DNA of 29,843 nucleotides, from the NCBI GenBank assembly GCA_937874445.1, contig CALNAL010000293.1, positions 1-29,843 on the forward strand, in the 5' to 3' direction. This DNA is from an uncultured Acetobacteraceae bacterium (GTDB lineage: Bacteria; Pseudomonadota; Alphaproteobacteria; Acetobacterales; Acetobacteraceae). The notes beneath the pieces were generated by a model that was given only the letters and a program-made list of their open reading frames with translations, was not told the DNA's origin and ran no database searches. Made by a program: the position numbers and the translations under genes. Shown one piece after another: positions 16,106-23,358 of this stretch. The stretch's first letter is position 1. Every line of letters begins with the position of its first letter.

Positions 16106-16759
16106 CTACGAGTTCGCGCCGGTGCCGACGCTCTGCAAGGTCGCCGTGGTCGCGGAGGTGAACATGACGATGAAGTCGCGCCACGTATTCTGCGCGATCG
16201 TCATGGTGCCGTTCAGCGTCCACCCGGTGTTTGTCGTCACGGTCCAGACAAAGGCACCGCTGGACTCGTTGATGATGCGCAGCTTGTAGCTGAGGCCGGC
16301 CTGGGGCGCATGCAGCGCGGCAGCGAGGGCCGCCACAGTCGGCAGGGTGGCCGCTGCGCCGGCGGCGAGCGCGCCCGTCAGCGCCAGCACCACCTCGGCA
16401 TCCGCGCCGGTGATGTTGGCGGCGCTCAGGGTGACGGCGGCAGTGGCCGCGTTGGTGTTGTAGGCAGCGGTGGTCTGCGCGGACGTCTCGGCGGACACGG
16501 CCGTCCAGATCGGCGCAGCCTGCGTGCCGGTGTTCTGATAGAGAGCCAGGCCGGTGGTGTCCTGCAGCAGATCGCCCGGGAGAGCGATGCCGGCCAACGT
16601 TCCGCCCGCGCCGCCGGTGGGCGCCCCGGCATTGTTCCACACACCGGAGAGACGGACGCCGGAATTGTCGAAGAGCCCCTTCGTGGAGGAACCGAAATCG
16701 GAGAAAAGGGAGGCGGCCTTGATGCGCCCCTTGAACCGCTGAACGAAACCTGTCGCCAT
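16106..16759 (-). CDS. virion structural protein, beta-rich
   Basis: The 217-residue protein has a short basic N-terminus (MATGFVQRFKGRIKAASLFS), an alanine/threonine-rich middle and a C-terminal beta domain (SYKLRIINESSGAFVWTVTT, then GTMTIAQNTWRDFIVMF and TLQSVGTGANS). That last pattern recurs in phage head-surface or fibre-type proteins. The GAGGGG ribosome site supports the ATG. Placement between the capsid and connector genes suggests a capsid-associated or neck fibre protein; the exact role is not determined. Confidence 0.6.
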   Translation of the reverse strand: MATGFVQRFKGRIKAASLFSDFGSSTKGLFDNSGVRLSGVWNNAGAPTGGAGGTLAGIALPGDLLQDTTGLALYQNTGTQAAPIWTAVSAETSAQTTAAYNTNAATAAVTLSAANITGADAEVVLALTGALAAGAAATLPTVAALAAALHAPQAGLSYKLRIINESSGAFVWTVTTNTGWTLNGTMTIAQNTWRDFIVMFTSATTATLQSVGTGANS

Positions 16760-16792
16760 TCTCGTAGCCCCTCGCTTGGTTTTGATTCTGCG

Positions 16793-16809
16793 CCCGGCTA
16801 CTGGCCGGG
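16793..16809 (-). other. intercistronic hairpin CCCGGC-loop-GCCGGG
   Basis: A perfect six-base stem with a five-base loop lies in the 53-base gap just after the preceding stop codon. No T-tract follows on the minus strand, so it looks more like a stabilising or processing hairpin at an operon boundary than a terminator. Confidence 0.4.
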
Positions 16810-16812
16810 GGT

Positions 16813-17169
16813 TCAGTTGGCCGGCGAGGCCGTGTCCGGATCGTCGGCGCCCTGCTCGGCCAGCGCGACCGCCTGCTCCTTCGAGAGAGGCTCGCTGTTC
16901 AGGCGCTCGCCGCGGATCACGTCGTAGAGGCCGGCACCACGATGGATGACGTGCATCTCCGCACCGGCAGCGGGATGAGGCGCCACCGGTGCGGAGGGCA
17001 CCGGCGGGAACACCTCGATCTGCCGGTTGTCGATCAAGGCGCGCCGGTTGTTCGGCGGCATGGCCTGGACCTCGGAGGCCGTCAGCATGTCGCCGCGCTG
17101 CAGGCGGCGGCCGCCCATGTTGAACGGCCGCTGCACGACGGCGCCCCCGATGTCGGCGTTGCCGATCAC
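16813..17169 (-). CDS. hypothetical head accessory protein (GTG start)
   Basis: The 118-residue frame begins at a GTG overlapping the capsid stop (GTGA), which is the only start that fits the operon spacing; no ATG lies near. The product starts M-IGNADIGGAVVQRPFNMGG, continues with polar helices, a proline/alanine linker (about 56-70), and a final MHVIHRGAGLYDVIRGERLN block. It follows the major capsid gene, where minor head or neck proteins are usual. I do not recognise a family. Confidence 0.65.
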   Translation of the reverse strand: MIGNADIGGAVVQRPFNMGGRRLQRGDMLTASEVQAMPPNNRRALIDNRQIEVFPPVPSAPVAPHPAAGAEMHVIHRGAGLYDVIRGERLNSEPLSKEQAVALAEQGADDPDTASPAN

Positions 17170-18173
17170 TGAACGATCCCCGAGAAATGGTAACCGAGGT
17201 CGAGGCTGATCGCCTTCATGTCGAAGGCCATCTCGCCCTCGGTGCGCACCGTCTCCAGGCCCAGCCAGGGCATCGGGATCTGCGCCACCCGCACGCCCAT
17301 GGTGTTCAGTCCGGTGAAGCCGGACCACGCGAAGGTGTAACCGGCGGAAGGCAGCATCAGGCCAGGCTCGGGAGCGGCATGGCAGAGCAGCGCATCCTTC
17401 CCGGAGATGAAGCTGTAGGAGCCAGCGGCCCCCTCGGCGGCGGCATTGTAGACCGCCTTGCTGACCAGCACGCGTTCCACGTCGAAGGCCGCGGCGAGCA
17501 AGTCGGGCGTGATCTTCACTGCGTCGGCGCGCGTGGTGTACTTGATGCGGTCGATCACCAGCGGATGCTTGCGCAGCGCCTGGTAGACCGGCCAACCCAG
17601 CAGCAGGGTGTTCGCCTCGTAGCCGGTGTTCTGCAGGACGGTGGTCTGGCCGTTGGCGATGTCGGTGAACGGGTCGCCGTTGGCATCGTCGTTCCAGTAG
17701 GCGGCCTGCCCAGCCCCCACGGATCCGGACGCGGCTCCGGTAATGTCCGTGCCCCACAGGCCGTTGGCCAGGTACTTCTGGGCCCACACCCGCTCGCGGC
17801 GGATCATCAGCTTCTGCATCGTGAACTTGGAAACGGCGATATCCATGTTCACGGCGGGGTCGGCATTGCGCCGCGTCTGCGCGCCCAGATCCTTGTGGTA
17901 GGCCCACACCAGCGCGTTGTAGCTGTTGGTGCCGGAATTGGCGCTCAGGTTGAAGCCGCCGCCGGCCGACTCGGTCGCATCGGCGCGCTGCTGCGCCTCG
18001 TCGCGGAAGAAGTCATCCTTCGAGAAGGAGAAGTACACGTCGCTCTGGAACTGCACCGGGACGACGGGGAACACCTTGTCGGCGACGTAATAGCTTTCGT
18101 CCTGCAGGTATGCGACCGCGATCTGCGTGAGGGCGGCCTGTACGTGGACTTGCTGGACTGTGGGCTGGGGCAT
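17166..18173 (-). CDS. major capsid protein
   Basis: This 335-residue protein has the layout of HK97-fold major capsid proteins of Mu-like and related phages: an N-terminal helix followed by YYVADKVFPVVPVQFQSD, a DDFFRDEAQQRA turn, the long spine-helix region around RRERVWAQKYLANGLW, and a C-terminal AFDMKAISLDLGYHFSG strand. It forms the icosahedral shell with the decoration protein encoded just upstream. The ATG has a GGAG ribosome site seven bases before it. I see no obvious N-terminal delta domain, consistent with a separate scaffold gene. Confidence 0.88.
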   Translation of the reverse strand: MPQPTVQQVHVQAALTQIAVAYLQDESYYVADKVFPVVPVQFQSDVYFSFSKDDFFRDEAQQRADATESAGGGFNLSANSGTNSYNALVWAYHKDLGAQTRRNADPAVNMDIAVSKFTMQKLMIRRERVWAQKYLANGLWGTDITGAASGSVGAGQAAYWNDDANGDPFTDIANGQTTVLQNTGYEANTLLLGWPVYQALRKHPLVIDRIKYTTRADAVKITPDLLAAAFDVERVLVSKAVYNAAAEGAAGSYSFISGKDALLCHAAPEPGLMLPSAGYTFAWSGFTGLNTMGVRVAQIPMPWLGLETVRTEGEMAFDMKAISLDLGYHFSGIVQ

Positions 18174-18255
18174 GGGGGGGCTCCATCTAAGGGAAAGCGG
18201 CGTCTCTTGGCGCTGCGGTCGCCTTGCCCAAGGGCGGTGTGGGCTATGTCAGGCG

Positions 18256-18669
18256 CTAGGCTGTGGTGTTGGCGCCGGTGACGAAGACGGTGATGAGCTG
18301 CCCGGCTGCGGTGGCAGCCTCGAGCGCAATGGCGAAACGATGGTTGGTTCCGGTCGCAGTGATGACGCGCCCCTGGGTATCGGCCTGGAGCTGTGCGGCA
18401 GCCGACAGGGCAGCGCCAGCCACTGCCTTCGAGATGCCGAGAATGCCGACATCGGCGGCCTGGCCCTGGCCGGGGGTGTTCTGCAGGATGCCGTAGATCG
18501 CGGCGGTGCCACCGCTGGTATCGACCGTGACGGTGCGCGGGGCGCTCACGGCCACGGCGAGGAACTGGCCCGACCCGTTCGGGCCAGGCAGCGCGGTGGA
18601 CGGGTTCCAGTAATTCGCCGCAGCCGCGCACTGCGCGCCATCATGGATCAGGGGGGATTCGGTGGCCAT
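18256..18669 (-). CDS. capsid decoration-like protein
   Basis: The 137-residue protein is alanine, glycine and threonine rich with a beta-strand pattern and almost no charge, as in head decoration/cement proteins (DUF2190-like families). Typical pieces are APRTVTVDTSGG, the AAAQLQADTQGRVITATG stretch and the final QLITVFVTGANTTA. It sits immediately before the major capsid gene, the usual place for these proteins, which bind the outer capsid and stabilise it against internal DNA pressure. A GGAG ribosome site precedes the ATG. The role is inferred from composition and synteny. Confidence 0.72.
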   Translation of the reverse strand: MATESPLIHDGAQCAAAANYWNPSTALPGPNGSGQFLAVAVSAPRTVTVDTSGGTAAIYGILQNTPGQGQAADVGILGISKAVAGAALSAAAQLQADTQGRVITATGTNHRFAIALEAATAAGQLITVFVTGANTTA

Positions 18670-18689
18670 TCGCCGTCACTCCATCGTGG

Positions 18690-18710
18690 GCCGGGCGCTT
18701 ACGCGCCGGC
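18690..18710 (-). other. intercistronic hairpin between scaffold-like and decoration genes
   Basis: GCCGGGCGC-TTAC-GCGCCGGC-type pairing gives an eight-base stem with one bulged G and a four-base loop, in the 59-base gap after the scaffold-like stop. There is no T-tract on the transcribed strand, so a full terminator is unlikely. An RNA-processing or attenuation role, to set capsid genes apart from the scaffold message, is possible. Confidence 0.4.
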
Positions 18711-18728
18711 GGCCTCGTTGCTTGCTCC

Positions 18729-20096
18729 TCAGGCCGCCGCCGGGCGGTTTTCCAGGCGCTCGCGCTTGGCAAGCTCGACGTTCGCCGGATCCGCGTAGAC
18801 CTTGGCAAAGGCCTGAGCGTCGGTGAGCTTCGGGTCGGCCTTCCTGAGCTCGGCCGCCTTCGCCACCAGCTGGCCATAGGCGGACGTGTTGCTGCCATCA
18901 TCGTGGGCAGAGCCAAACTCCTTGAACAGACCAGCCTCTTTCGCCTGGGTGGTCGAGGCCTTGACCAGGTCGAGCAGCTTGTCGATCGCGGCCTTGTCGC
19001 CAGCGTACGCCTTCAGCAGCGTCTCGCCGTTCGCCTCGCCGATGCCGATCTCTCCGGCCCGCTTCTGGAACGAGATGAGGGCGTTCGCAGATTCGAGGTC
19101 ATCCAGCCGCTTGCGCAGCTTGGTGTTCTCGTCGAGAGCCTTCTGCACCTCGGCAGGCAGCTCGGCTTTCTTGACCGGGTGCTTCTCCATGTGCGCGTCG
19201 CGCTCGTCGGGCGACATGGCGAGGAACTTGCCCTTCTCGTCGTCGCCCATGTCGTCGCCGCGGTCCTTCATGTAGCCCTTGTGCTTGTCGCTCATCTTGA
19301 GGACGACGATCTCGCGCTTCGCCAGATCGAGGGCCTTCTGGGTATCCTCGAGCGCCTTCGCCTGCGCCTTCTGCTCTTCATCGGTCATGGGGTCGGTCCT
19401 CTTGGTGATGGCACCCTGGTCGTTGATCGTGTAGCCGGCCGCGGCCAGGGCGGCGCCGCGCATGGCGTTCTCGATGCCCTCGGGCACGACGCCCTGGATG
19501 TGGGCCTGGAACTGAGCGATCGATTCCTTGATCGCCGCATCCTTGTCGGTGACGGCCGGGTCGCACTGGATCGAGCAGATGGCAGTCTGGAGCGCACCGA
19601 CGGCCTCGGCGATCTCTTCCATCATGCCCTGGGCGTACTCGCCGGCCTCGATGTCGGCCTGCGCGCCGTTGAAGTCCTGCTTCACCAAGCCGGTGGACTC
19701 GAGCAGCTTGCGAACCCAGCCCTTCGACACTTTCCAGCCCTCCGGCAGTTCGTCGGTCGCGCCGAGAGCGCGGGCCCGCTCGATGATGTGTTTCTTGGCG
19801 GCCGGCTTGTTCTTCGCCCGGCCGAAAGCCTGGACGGCATCGTGCAAGTCGGCCTTGTTCTTGATCGGGAAGCCGCCGTCCGGCATGGCCTCGCCGCTCG
19901 CCGCCATTTCCTTGCGCTGATCGTCGGAATAGTCGCGCTTGAGGTAGGCGATGACGGATGTGGGGAGGGCCTCGATCCCGGTCAGATCATAGGGGGCGCC
20001 GGCGCGCTTCATGAGCATCACGCGGACGCCCAGGCCTGCGCCACGATCGACGCTGCTGACCTCATCGATCCGGAGCTTGCTGAGAATGCGTGGCAT
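18729..20096 (-). CDS. scaffold-like prohead protein with DUF6582-like domain
   Basis: This 455-residue protein starts with RIDEVSSVDRGAG, a motif usual at the end of XkdF-type prohead proteins. Residues 68-121 resemble DUF6582: MPDGGFPIKNKADLHDAVQA, then a lysine-rich helix and ARALGATDELPEGW. The remainder is charged and helical, with a probable coiled coil at about 235-345 (DEEQKAQAKALEDTQKALDL and ENTKLRKRLDDLES), like a scaffold. Position between prohead protease and decoration/capsid genes supports a scaffold that is cleaved out during maturation. The 81-base leader upstream has a hairpin close to the start codon. Confidence 0.72.
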   Translation of the reverse strand: MPRILSKLRIDEVSSVDRGAGLGVRVMLMKRAGAPYDLTGIEALPTSVIAYLKRDYSDDQRKEMAASGEAMPDGGFPIKNKADLHDAVQAFGRAKNKPAAKKHIIERARALGATDELPEGWKVSKGWVRKLLESTGLVKQDFNGAQADIEAGEYAQGMMEEIAEAVGALQTAICSIQCDPAVTDKDAAIKESIAQFQAHIQGVVPEGIENAMRGAALAAAGYTINDQGAITKRTDPMTDEEQKAQAKALEDTQKALDLAKREIVVLKMSDKHKGYMKDRGDDMGDDEKGKFLAMSPDERDAHMEKHPVKKAELPAEVQKALDENTKLRKRLDDLESANALISFQKRAGEIGIGEANGETLLKAYAGDKAAIDKLLDLVKASTTQAKEAGLFKEFGSAHDDGSNTSAYGQLVAKAAELRKADPKLTDAQAFAKVYADPANVELAKRERLENRPAAA

Positions 20097-20106
20097 CGTC
20101 TCAAAG

Positions 20107-20129
20107 GTCTGCCCTCATTTCGAGCAGAC
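20107..20129 (-). promoter_or_regulatory. hairpin in the leader of the scaffold-like gene
   Basis: GTCTGC (20107-20112) and GCAGAC (20124-20129) form a six-base stem with an 11-base loop, ending ten bases before the ATG of the scaffold-like gene. It lies in one of the few real gaps of the operon (20097-20177). It could mask the ribosome site or stabilise a processed transcript. The stem is short, so the call is tentative. Confidence 0.35.
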
Positions 20130-20177
20130 GCTACGAGCGAGCCTCCGATGAGAGGGAGGGAGCGTTTACTATGGCGC

Positions 20178-20732
20178 TCACGCCGGCACCGAAACGGCAG
20201 CACCGCCGATGGAGAACTCTGGCCGCTCGCCACGCTTGTGGGCGGCCCATAACTCCGGGGAATCGACGTGGAAGCCGGTCCACCAGCCGACCATTCCGAG
20301 GTCGATGCCGAGCGCCTGCTGCTTCTCCTTGGTGAATACCATCGATTCCACCAGGCGCCCCACGCCCTTCTCGACGTGCATATCGCCCTGCTGGCGGCTG
20401 TAGAGCACGACCTCGTCGGCTGCCTCTGCCAACGCGGGCAAGGGGATGAGGTCGCCCTGCTTGGCGAGGACGGCAACACCATCCTTCTCGACCACGCTGG
20501 CCCATCCGAAGATCAGCTGCTGCTCGGGGTCGAGCTTGCGGACCTCCATCGGCAGCGTCCAGTCGCGGGCGGGCGCCCGCTTGACGGTGACGGCCGCCGG
20601 ATCGGGAGCGATGATGCCGCCGATGCGCGTGCGGCGCCGGGCGCGCTCGTTGCCCAGGGCGGTGCGGAAATGGACGGTCCCCGGCCCGGGCTGGCCCTTG
20701 CTGATGGCGATCAGAGCGGCGAATGATTGCAT
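20178..20732 (-). CDS. XkdF-like prohead protease
   Basis: The 184-residue protein matches the XkdF-type (Peptidase_S78_2) phage protease family. The core starts at IFGWASVVEKDG and contains GDMHVEKGVGRLVESMVFT, with H119 and S130 as the likely catalytic pair, then GWWTGFHVDSPELWA. The family cleaves scaffold and capsid proteins inside the prohead during maturation. It sits directly before the scaffold-like and capsid genes, as expected. A good AAGGGGG ribosome site precedes the ATG. The N-terminal 60 residues are poorly conserved and basic. The protease assignment is from family pattern; cleavage targets are inferred. Confidence 0.82.
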   Translation of the reverse strand: MQSFAALIAISKGQPGPGTVHFRTALGNERARRRTRIGGIIAPDPAAVTVKRAPARDWTLPMEVRKLDPEQQLIFGWASVVEKDGVAVLAKQGDLIPLPALAEAADEVVLYSRQQGDMHVEKGVGRLVESMVFTKEKQQALGIDLGMVGWWTGFHVDSPELWAAHKRGERPEFSIGGAAVSVPA

Positions 20733-20760
20733 GATGATGCCCCCTTCGCCGCGCGAGAGG

Positions 20761-20934
20761 CTACGGCTGGGGGTATCGTTTCAACACGGTCTTGGCGATG
20801 GCAACGACGTCATCGCTATCCGCCACCGCGACGCGCTGCGTGCCGTCCTCCTCGATCCAGGTCAGCACCACCCGGCGCCATTCCAGCGAGATTTTCAGCT
20901 TTCCGGCAGGGTAGAGCTTGAGCTCGACATTCAT
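20761..20934 (-). CDS. 57-codon hypothetical protein between head genes
   Basis: A short frame runs from an ATG overlapping the previous TGA (ATGA) to a TAG 29 bases before the protease gene. The product starts MNVELKLYPAGKLKISLEWR and reads as two or three beta strands followed by one helix (DSDDVVAIAKTVLKRY). The perfect coupling and balanced composition support translation even though it is very short. No function can be assigned. Confidence 0.6.
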   Translation of the reverse strand: MNVELKLYPAGKLKISLEWRRVVLTWIEEDGTQRVAVADSDDVVAIAKTVLKRYPQP

Positions 20935-21353
20935 CGGCGGATCTCGAATCCCTCATCGCGGTAGCCCTTAAGGTCGCGCATCCTGGCACGGTCATCGTCG
21001 GTAACCAGCGCCTCGGCGGCCTCCTCGGCACGCCTGCGCGCCTTCGGCTCATCACCGAGCAGCGCTGGCGGCGGGGCGTCGCCTTCAAAGATCGTGCCGC
21101 CGTAGGCATCCTTCAGCGCGAAGCCTGCGCCACCCATCACGGCATCAAATGGACCGGTCTGCGCACGCAGGAGCGCCCGCGCCTCGGCATCGGGAATCAC
21201 CGAGGCAGGCACGATGGAGCGTGGCGGCGGTGCCACGTAGAGATCGACCTTCGGCGGTGGAATCGGCGGCTGGCTACGTGCGACGCGCAACCGGTTGTAG
21301 GCCTCGCGGAACCGGGGCGAGAGCTTCGCCCAGTTCTCCTCCTCGTACGTCAT
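20931..21353 (-). CDS. hypothetical protein, proline-rich, head operon
   Basis: This 140-residue protein starts MTYEEENWAKLSPRFREAYN, runs into a proline-rich linker (about residues 28-50, QPPIPPPKVDLYVAPPP), and ends with a charged helical tail rich in R, E and D (RRRAEEAAEAL). The ATG at 21353 makes an ATGA overlap with the previous stop and its own stop does the same with the next gene. An upstream in-frame start exists but would overlap the previous gene heavily. I do not recognise a family. Confidence 0.62.
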   Translation of the reverse strand: MTYEEENWAKLSPRFREAYNRLRVARSQPPIPPPKVDLYVAPPPRSIVPASVIPDAEARALLRAQTGPFDAVMGGAGFALKDAYGGTIFEGDAPPPALLGDEPKARRRAEEAAEALVTDDDRARMRDLKGYRDEGFEIRR

Positions 21354-21589
21354 GGATGCCTCCGTTGATCGACGATCGGCACGGTCGGCGACGACTGGCG
21401 CAATGTTGCCGCCAGCGTCGCATCGTTCGGGGCCGCCATCAGCAGCAGGTTGCGGCCGGCCCATTCCGGGCCGAGATCGGAGAGGTCAACCATCATACCC
21501 CGATCGCCGCGGAGGCTGTTGAGCTCGGCGTAGGTCAGGCCGATCACCATCCCGACCTTGCCGTGCACCCGACCACCTGATTTCAGCAT
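21350..21589 (-). CDS. small hypothetical protein
   Basis: The 79-residue protein begins with basic residues and a beta/alpha pattern (GMVIGLTYAELNSLRGDRG) followed by an acidic turn and a polar C-terminus. A good GAGAGGGGG ribosome site precedes its ATG by a few bases. Its stop overlaps the next ATG (ATGA). No family recognised; the operon position says only that it is made with the head genes. Confidence 0.6.
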   Translation of the reverse strand: MLKSGGRVHGKVGMVIGLTYAELNSLRGDRGMMVDLSDLGPEWAGRNLLLMAAPNDATLAATLRQSSPTVPIVDQRRHP

Positions 21590-21599
21590 GCCCCCTCTC

Positions 21600-21863
21600 C
21601 TACGGGTTCCAGGGCAGCTTCGCCGTGCCGGACGGAGCTGCCGCCGGCTTGTCCGGACGGACGCAGGCCGTGATGTGCATCCGCTTCATCTGCGCCATCA
21701 GGTTCTCGTTCTGGCTCGGGGCCGGACAAGGCGGTAGCTGCGCCGCCTGGGGAGCCTGGCAGTCCTTTTCCCACGGCATGCACTTCGTTGGCAGCCGCAC
21801 CACCTCCGCCTGGGCCGATGCCACGAGCATCAACGCCAAGGCGATTCCCACCATCCACTTCAT
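21600..21863 (-). CDS. exported cysteine-containing small protein
   Basis: The 87-residue product begins with a textbook Sec signal peptide: one early lysine, the hydrophobic core GIALALMLVAS and an AQA|E cleavage site near residue 19. The mature part has four cysteines (28, 35, 46, 67), enough for two disulfides, and is proline-rich with no lipobox and no second membrane segment. It is coupled by ATGA to the gene before it. A periplasmic product has no obvious job in head assembly, so it may be a superinfection-exclusion or envelope-modifying accessory protein or a lysis helper. I cannot name a family. Confidence 0.7.
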   Translation of the reverse strand: MKWMVGIALALMLVASAQAEVVRLPTKCMPWEKDCQAPQAAQLPPCPAPSQNENLMAQMKRMHITACVRPDKPAAAPSGTAKLPWNP

Positions 21864-22072
21864 GCTTTCCTCCTGGCCGCGCGCGCCTGGCGCAGCGCCT
21901 CTGTACCGGCGGCGATCACTTCCGCCGCTTTGATCTCGTCGAGGATTTCCCGGATCGTCACACCGTCTCGGATCCGGGAAGCGACAGCCGCGACGCTGAT
22001 GCGCACTGTGGCGCCGGAGATAGCCTCGCGGATCTCGGCGGGCAGCCGGTCGTAGGCATCCATGTCACTCAT
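21860..22072 (-). CDS. small hypothetical protein in head operon
   Basis: A 70-residue, helix-rich, alanine/arginine-rich protein whose coding frame overlaps the end of the gp30-like gene and whose stop overlaps the next ATG (ATGA). Three ATGs lie within 18 bases at 22081, 22072 and 22063; none has a clear ribosome site, so the start is uncertain. The sequence LPAEIREAISGATVRISVA and the following DGVTIREILDEIKAAE suggest two short helices. I recognise no function. Confidence 0.6.
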   Translation of the reverse strand: MSDMDAYDRLPAEIREAISGATVRISVAAVASRIRDGVTIREILDEIKAAEVIAAGTEALRQARAARRKA

Positions 22073-22850
22073 CTGGCTCATCGGTTTCGTCGCCCTCGCC
22101 CGCATCCTCGGTCAAGTAATCTACGCTGCACCGGCAGTTGGGGTGAAGCGGCGGCGCCGACACGCCGCCCTCGAAATCCTCATCGAGCCCGACCGGGCCG
22201 CCGTCGGCACAGGCCAGGCAGTCCTCGCAGGCGTCATCGTCCGGCACCCAGACCTTGCGCTTGACCACGCCGGAGGCCTTGGCGCCGATAAGCGCCCCCT
22301 GGTTGCGAGCGAACGCCGCCTCGGTGCGCGCCACGACCAGGGCCCGCTGTGGGCTGAAGGCATAGTTGTCGATCAGCTGCCCCTGCAGCTCGGCGGCGGT
22401 CCACCCCTGCTCGACCGCGTCGCCGACCATACCGCGCAGCATCTCGCGGGTATTGGCATCGACGGCGTACTGCGGGCGCGGGTTGTCGATCAGGCGGCCA
22501 TCTACCCACCGCTTGCCCACCAGCTCGGCCCCGCGCTCATTGGCATAGCGGAGGACATCGGCCGAGACGGCGTTCCACAAGGCATCACCCTCGGGGCCAG
22601 TCAGCAGGCCGAGCTCGGCGAGCATCTCGCGCGCACCGTCGATTCCCGCCTGGTTGAGCTGCTCGACAATCTGCTCGTGCAGGTCGCTCCAGTCGATGTG
22701 CAGGGCGTCGAGGGCCTCGGCGACGGCCGGCGCGATCTCGTGCGGAGTCATGGCCTTGGCCACGATCCCGGCATCGCAGGCCAGCCCAGGCAGATGCGCC
22801 TTCCCGCAACGGCAGTTGGACCATGGGGCCATGGGCAAACGGTATGCCAT
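22065..22850 (-). CDS. head morphogenesis protein (Mu gp30/SPP1 gp7-like)
   Basis: The 261-residue protein ends with the signature of the phage Mu F / SPP1 gp7 family: a helical ARTEAAFARNQGALIGAK stretch, then WVPDDDACEDCLACADGG and HPNCRCSV, a cysteine/histidine cluster. Family members are minor capsid proteins ejected or bound at the portal vertex during head assembly. The N-terminus carries another cysteine set (NCRCGKAHLPGLAC). It should directly follow the portal gene, but the moron intervenes. The ATG at 22850 has no strong ribosome site, and an internal ATG at residue 7 is an alternative. Confidence 0.8.
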   Translation of the reverse strand: MAYRLPMAPWSNCRCGKAHLPGLACDAGIVAKAMTPHEIAPAVAEALDALHIDWSDLHEQIVEQLNQAGIDGAREMLAELGLLTGPEGDALWNAVSADVLRYANERGAELVGKRWVDGRLIDNPRPQYAVDANTREMLRGMVGDAVEQGWTAAELQGQLIDNYAFSPQRALVVARTEAAFARNQGALIGAKASGVVKRKVWVPDDDACEDCLACADGGPVGLDEDFEGGVSAPPLHPNCRCSVDYLTEDAGEGDETDEPDE

Positions 22851-22869
22851 CCCGCTGGCCGGCAGCAGA

Positions 22870-22896
22870 TTGGACGGGCGACGAGTTTACTATGCT
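22870..22896 (+). promoter_or_regulatory. possible sigma70-type promoter for the DUF4236 moron
   Basis: TTGGAC (22870-22875) and TATGCT (22891-22896) resemble -35 and -10 boxes on the strand of the moron, but the 15-base spacer is short and the -10 matches the consensus at four of six positions. A private promoter is expected because this gene opposes the operon. The match is weak and should be read as a candidate. Confidence 0.3.
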
Positions 22897-22944
22897 AGGG
22901 TTTCGTGATGATCTGGCACCCGTTGTTCGGTCAGGGGGCAAACG

Positions 22945-23298
22945 ATGGGCTGGCGCTTCCGCCGTCGGGTACGGGTTCTGCCCGGCATCACGCTGAACCT
23001 GGGAAAATCCGGCGCTTCCGTGTCGATGGGGGTCCGCGGCGCTCATGTCACGGTGGGAAAGACGGGCGTTCGCTCGACGGTTGGCCTTCCCGGAACCGGG
23101 ATCAGCTACACCTCGCTGCAACGCCCCGGCCGCGCCTTTGGCTCTCCTCCGCGGCGCCGCTACTCCCGCCGTGCGTGGATCATCGCCTGGGTGGGGATAG
23201 CGCTGATCTTCGCGGTGGTGGCCGCCCTGGACTTCTTGCCCCCACCCCCCGGGACGGCGGTTCCCTCTCCAGCGGTTACGTCCGCGCCAGCAAGGTAG
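22945..23298 (+). CDS. DUF4236 membrane protein, antisense moron
   Basis: This is the only convincing plus-strand gene in the window. Residues 1-55 match the DUF4236 pattern (MGWRFRRRVRVLPGITLNLG, then KSGASVSMGVRG and a TVGLPGTGISYTS block), a small glycine-rich beta domain found in many bacteria and phages with no known function. A basic stretch (RRRYSRRAW) precedes one transmembrane helix at about 77-98, and a short proline-rich tail ends the protein. An AGGGGG ribosome site lies six bases before the ATG. It is wedged between portal and gp30-like head genes, facing the operon, with its own promoter-like sequence: the classic layout of a moron. It may alter the host envelope or act in lysogeny; that is inference. 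Confidence 0.88.
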   Translation: MGWRFRRRVRVLPGITLNLGKSGASVSMGVRGAHVTVGKTGVRSTVGLPGTGISYTSLQRPGRAFGSPPRRRYSRRAWIIAWVGIALIFAVVAALDFLPPPPGTAVPSPAVTSAPAR

Positions 23299-23311
23299 CC
23301 TCGACGCGAGG
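23299..23311 (+). terminator. weak hairpin just after the moron
   Basis: CCTCG-ACG-CGAGG begins immediately after the moron TAG and forms a five-base stem. No T-tract follows, so it is at best a weak or Rho-assisted stop. It lies in the 60-base gap before the convergent end of the portal gene, where a terminator would be useful. Confidence 0.2.
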
Positions 23312-23358
23312 AACGATGGCACTGGCGGCCCGCTGCGCCTCGGCTTCCAGGCGCACGT

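Noticed and set aside
13775..22894. The string GTTTACTAT shared between the leader of the scaffold-like gene, the moron promoter region and the gp37-like gene
   Set aside because: Repeated 10-11-base strings are expected by chance many times in 30 kb, and one copy lies inside a coding region, so this is not evidence of a common promoter.
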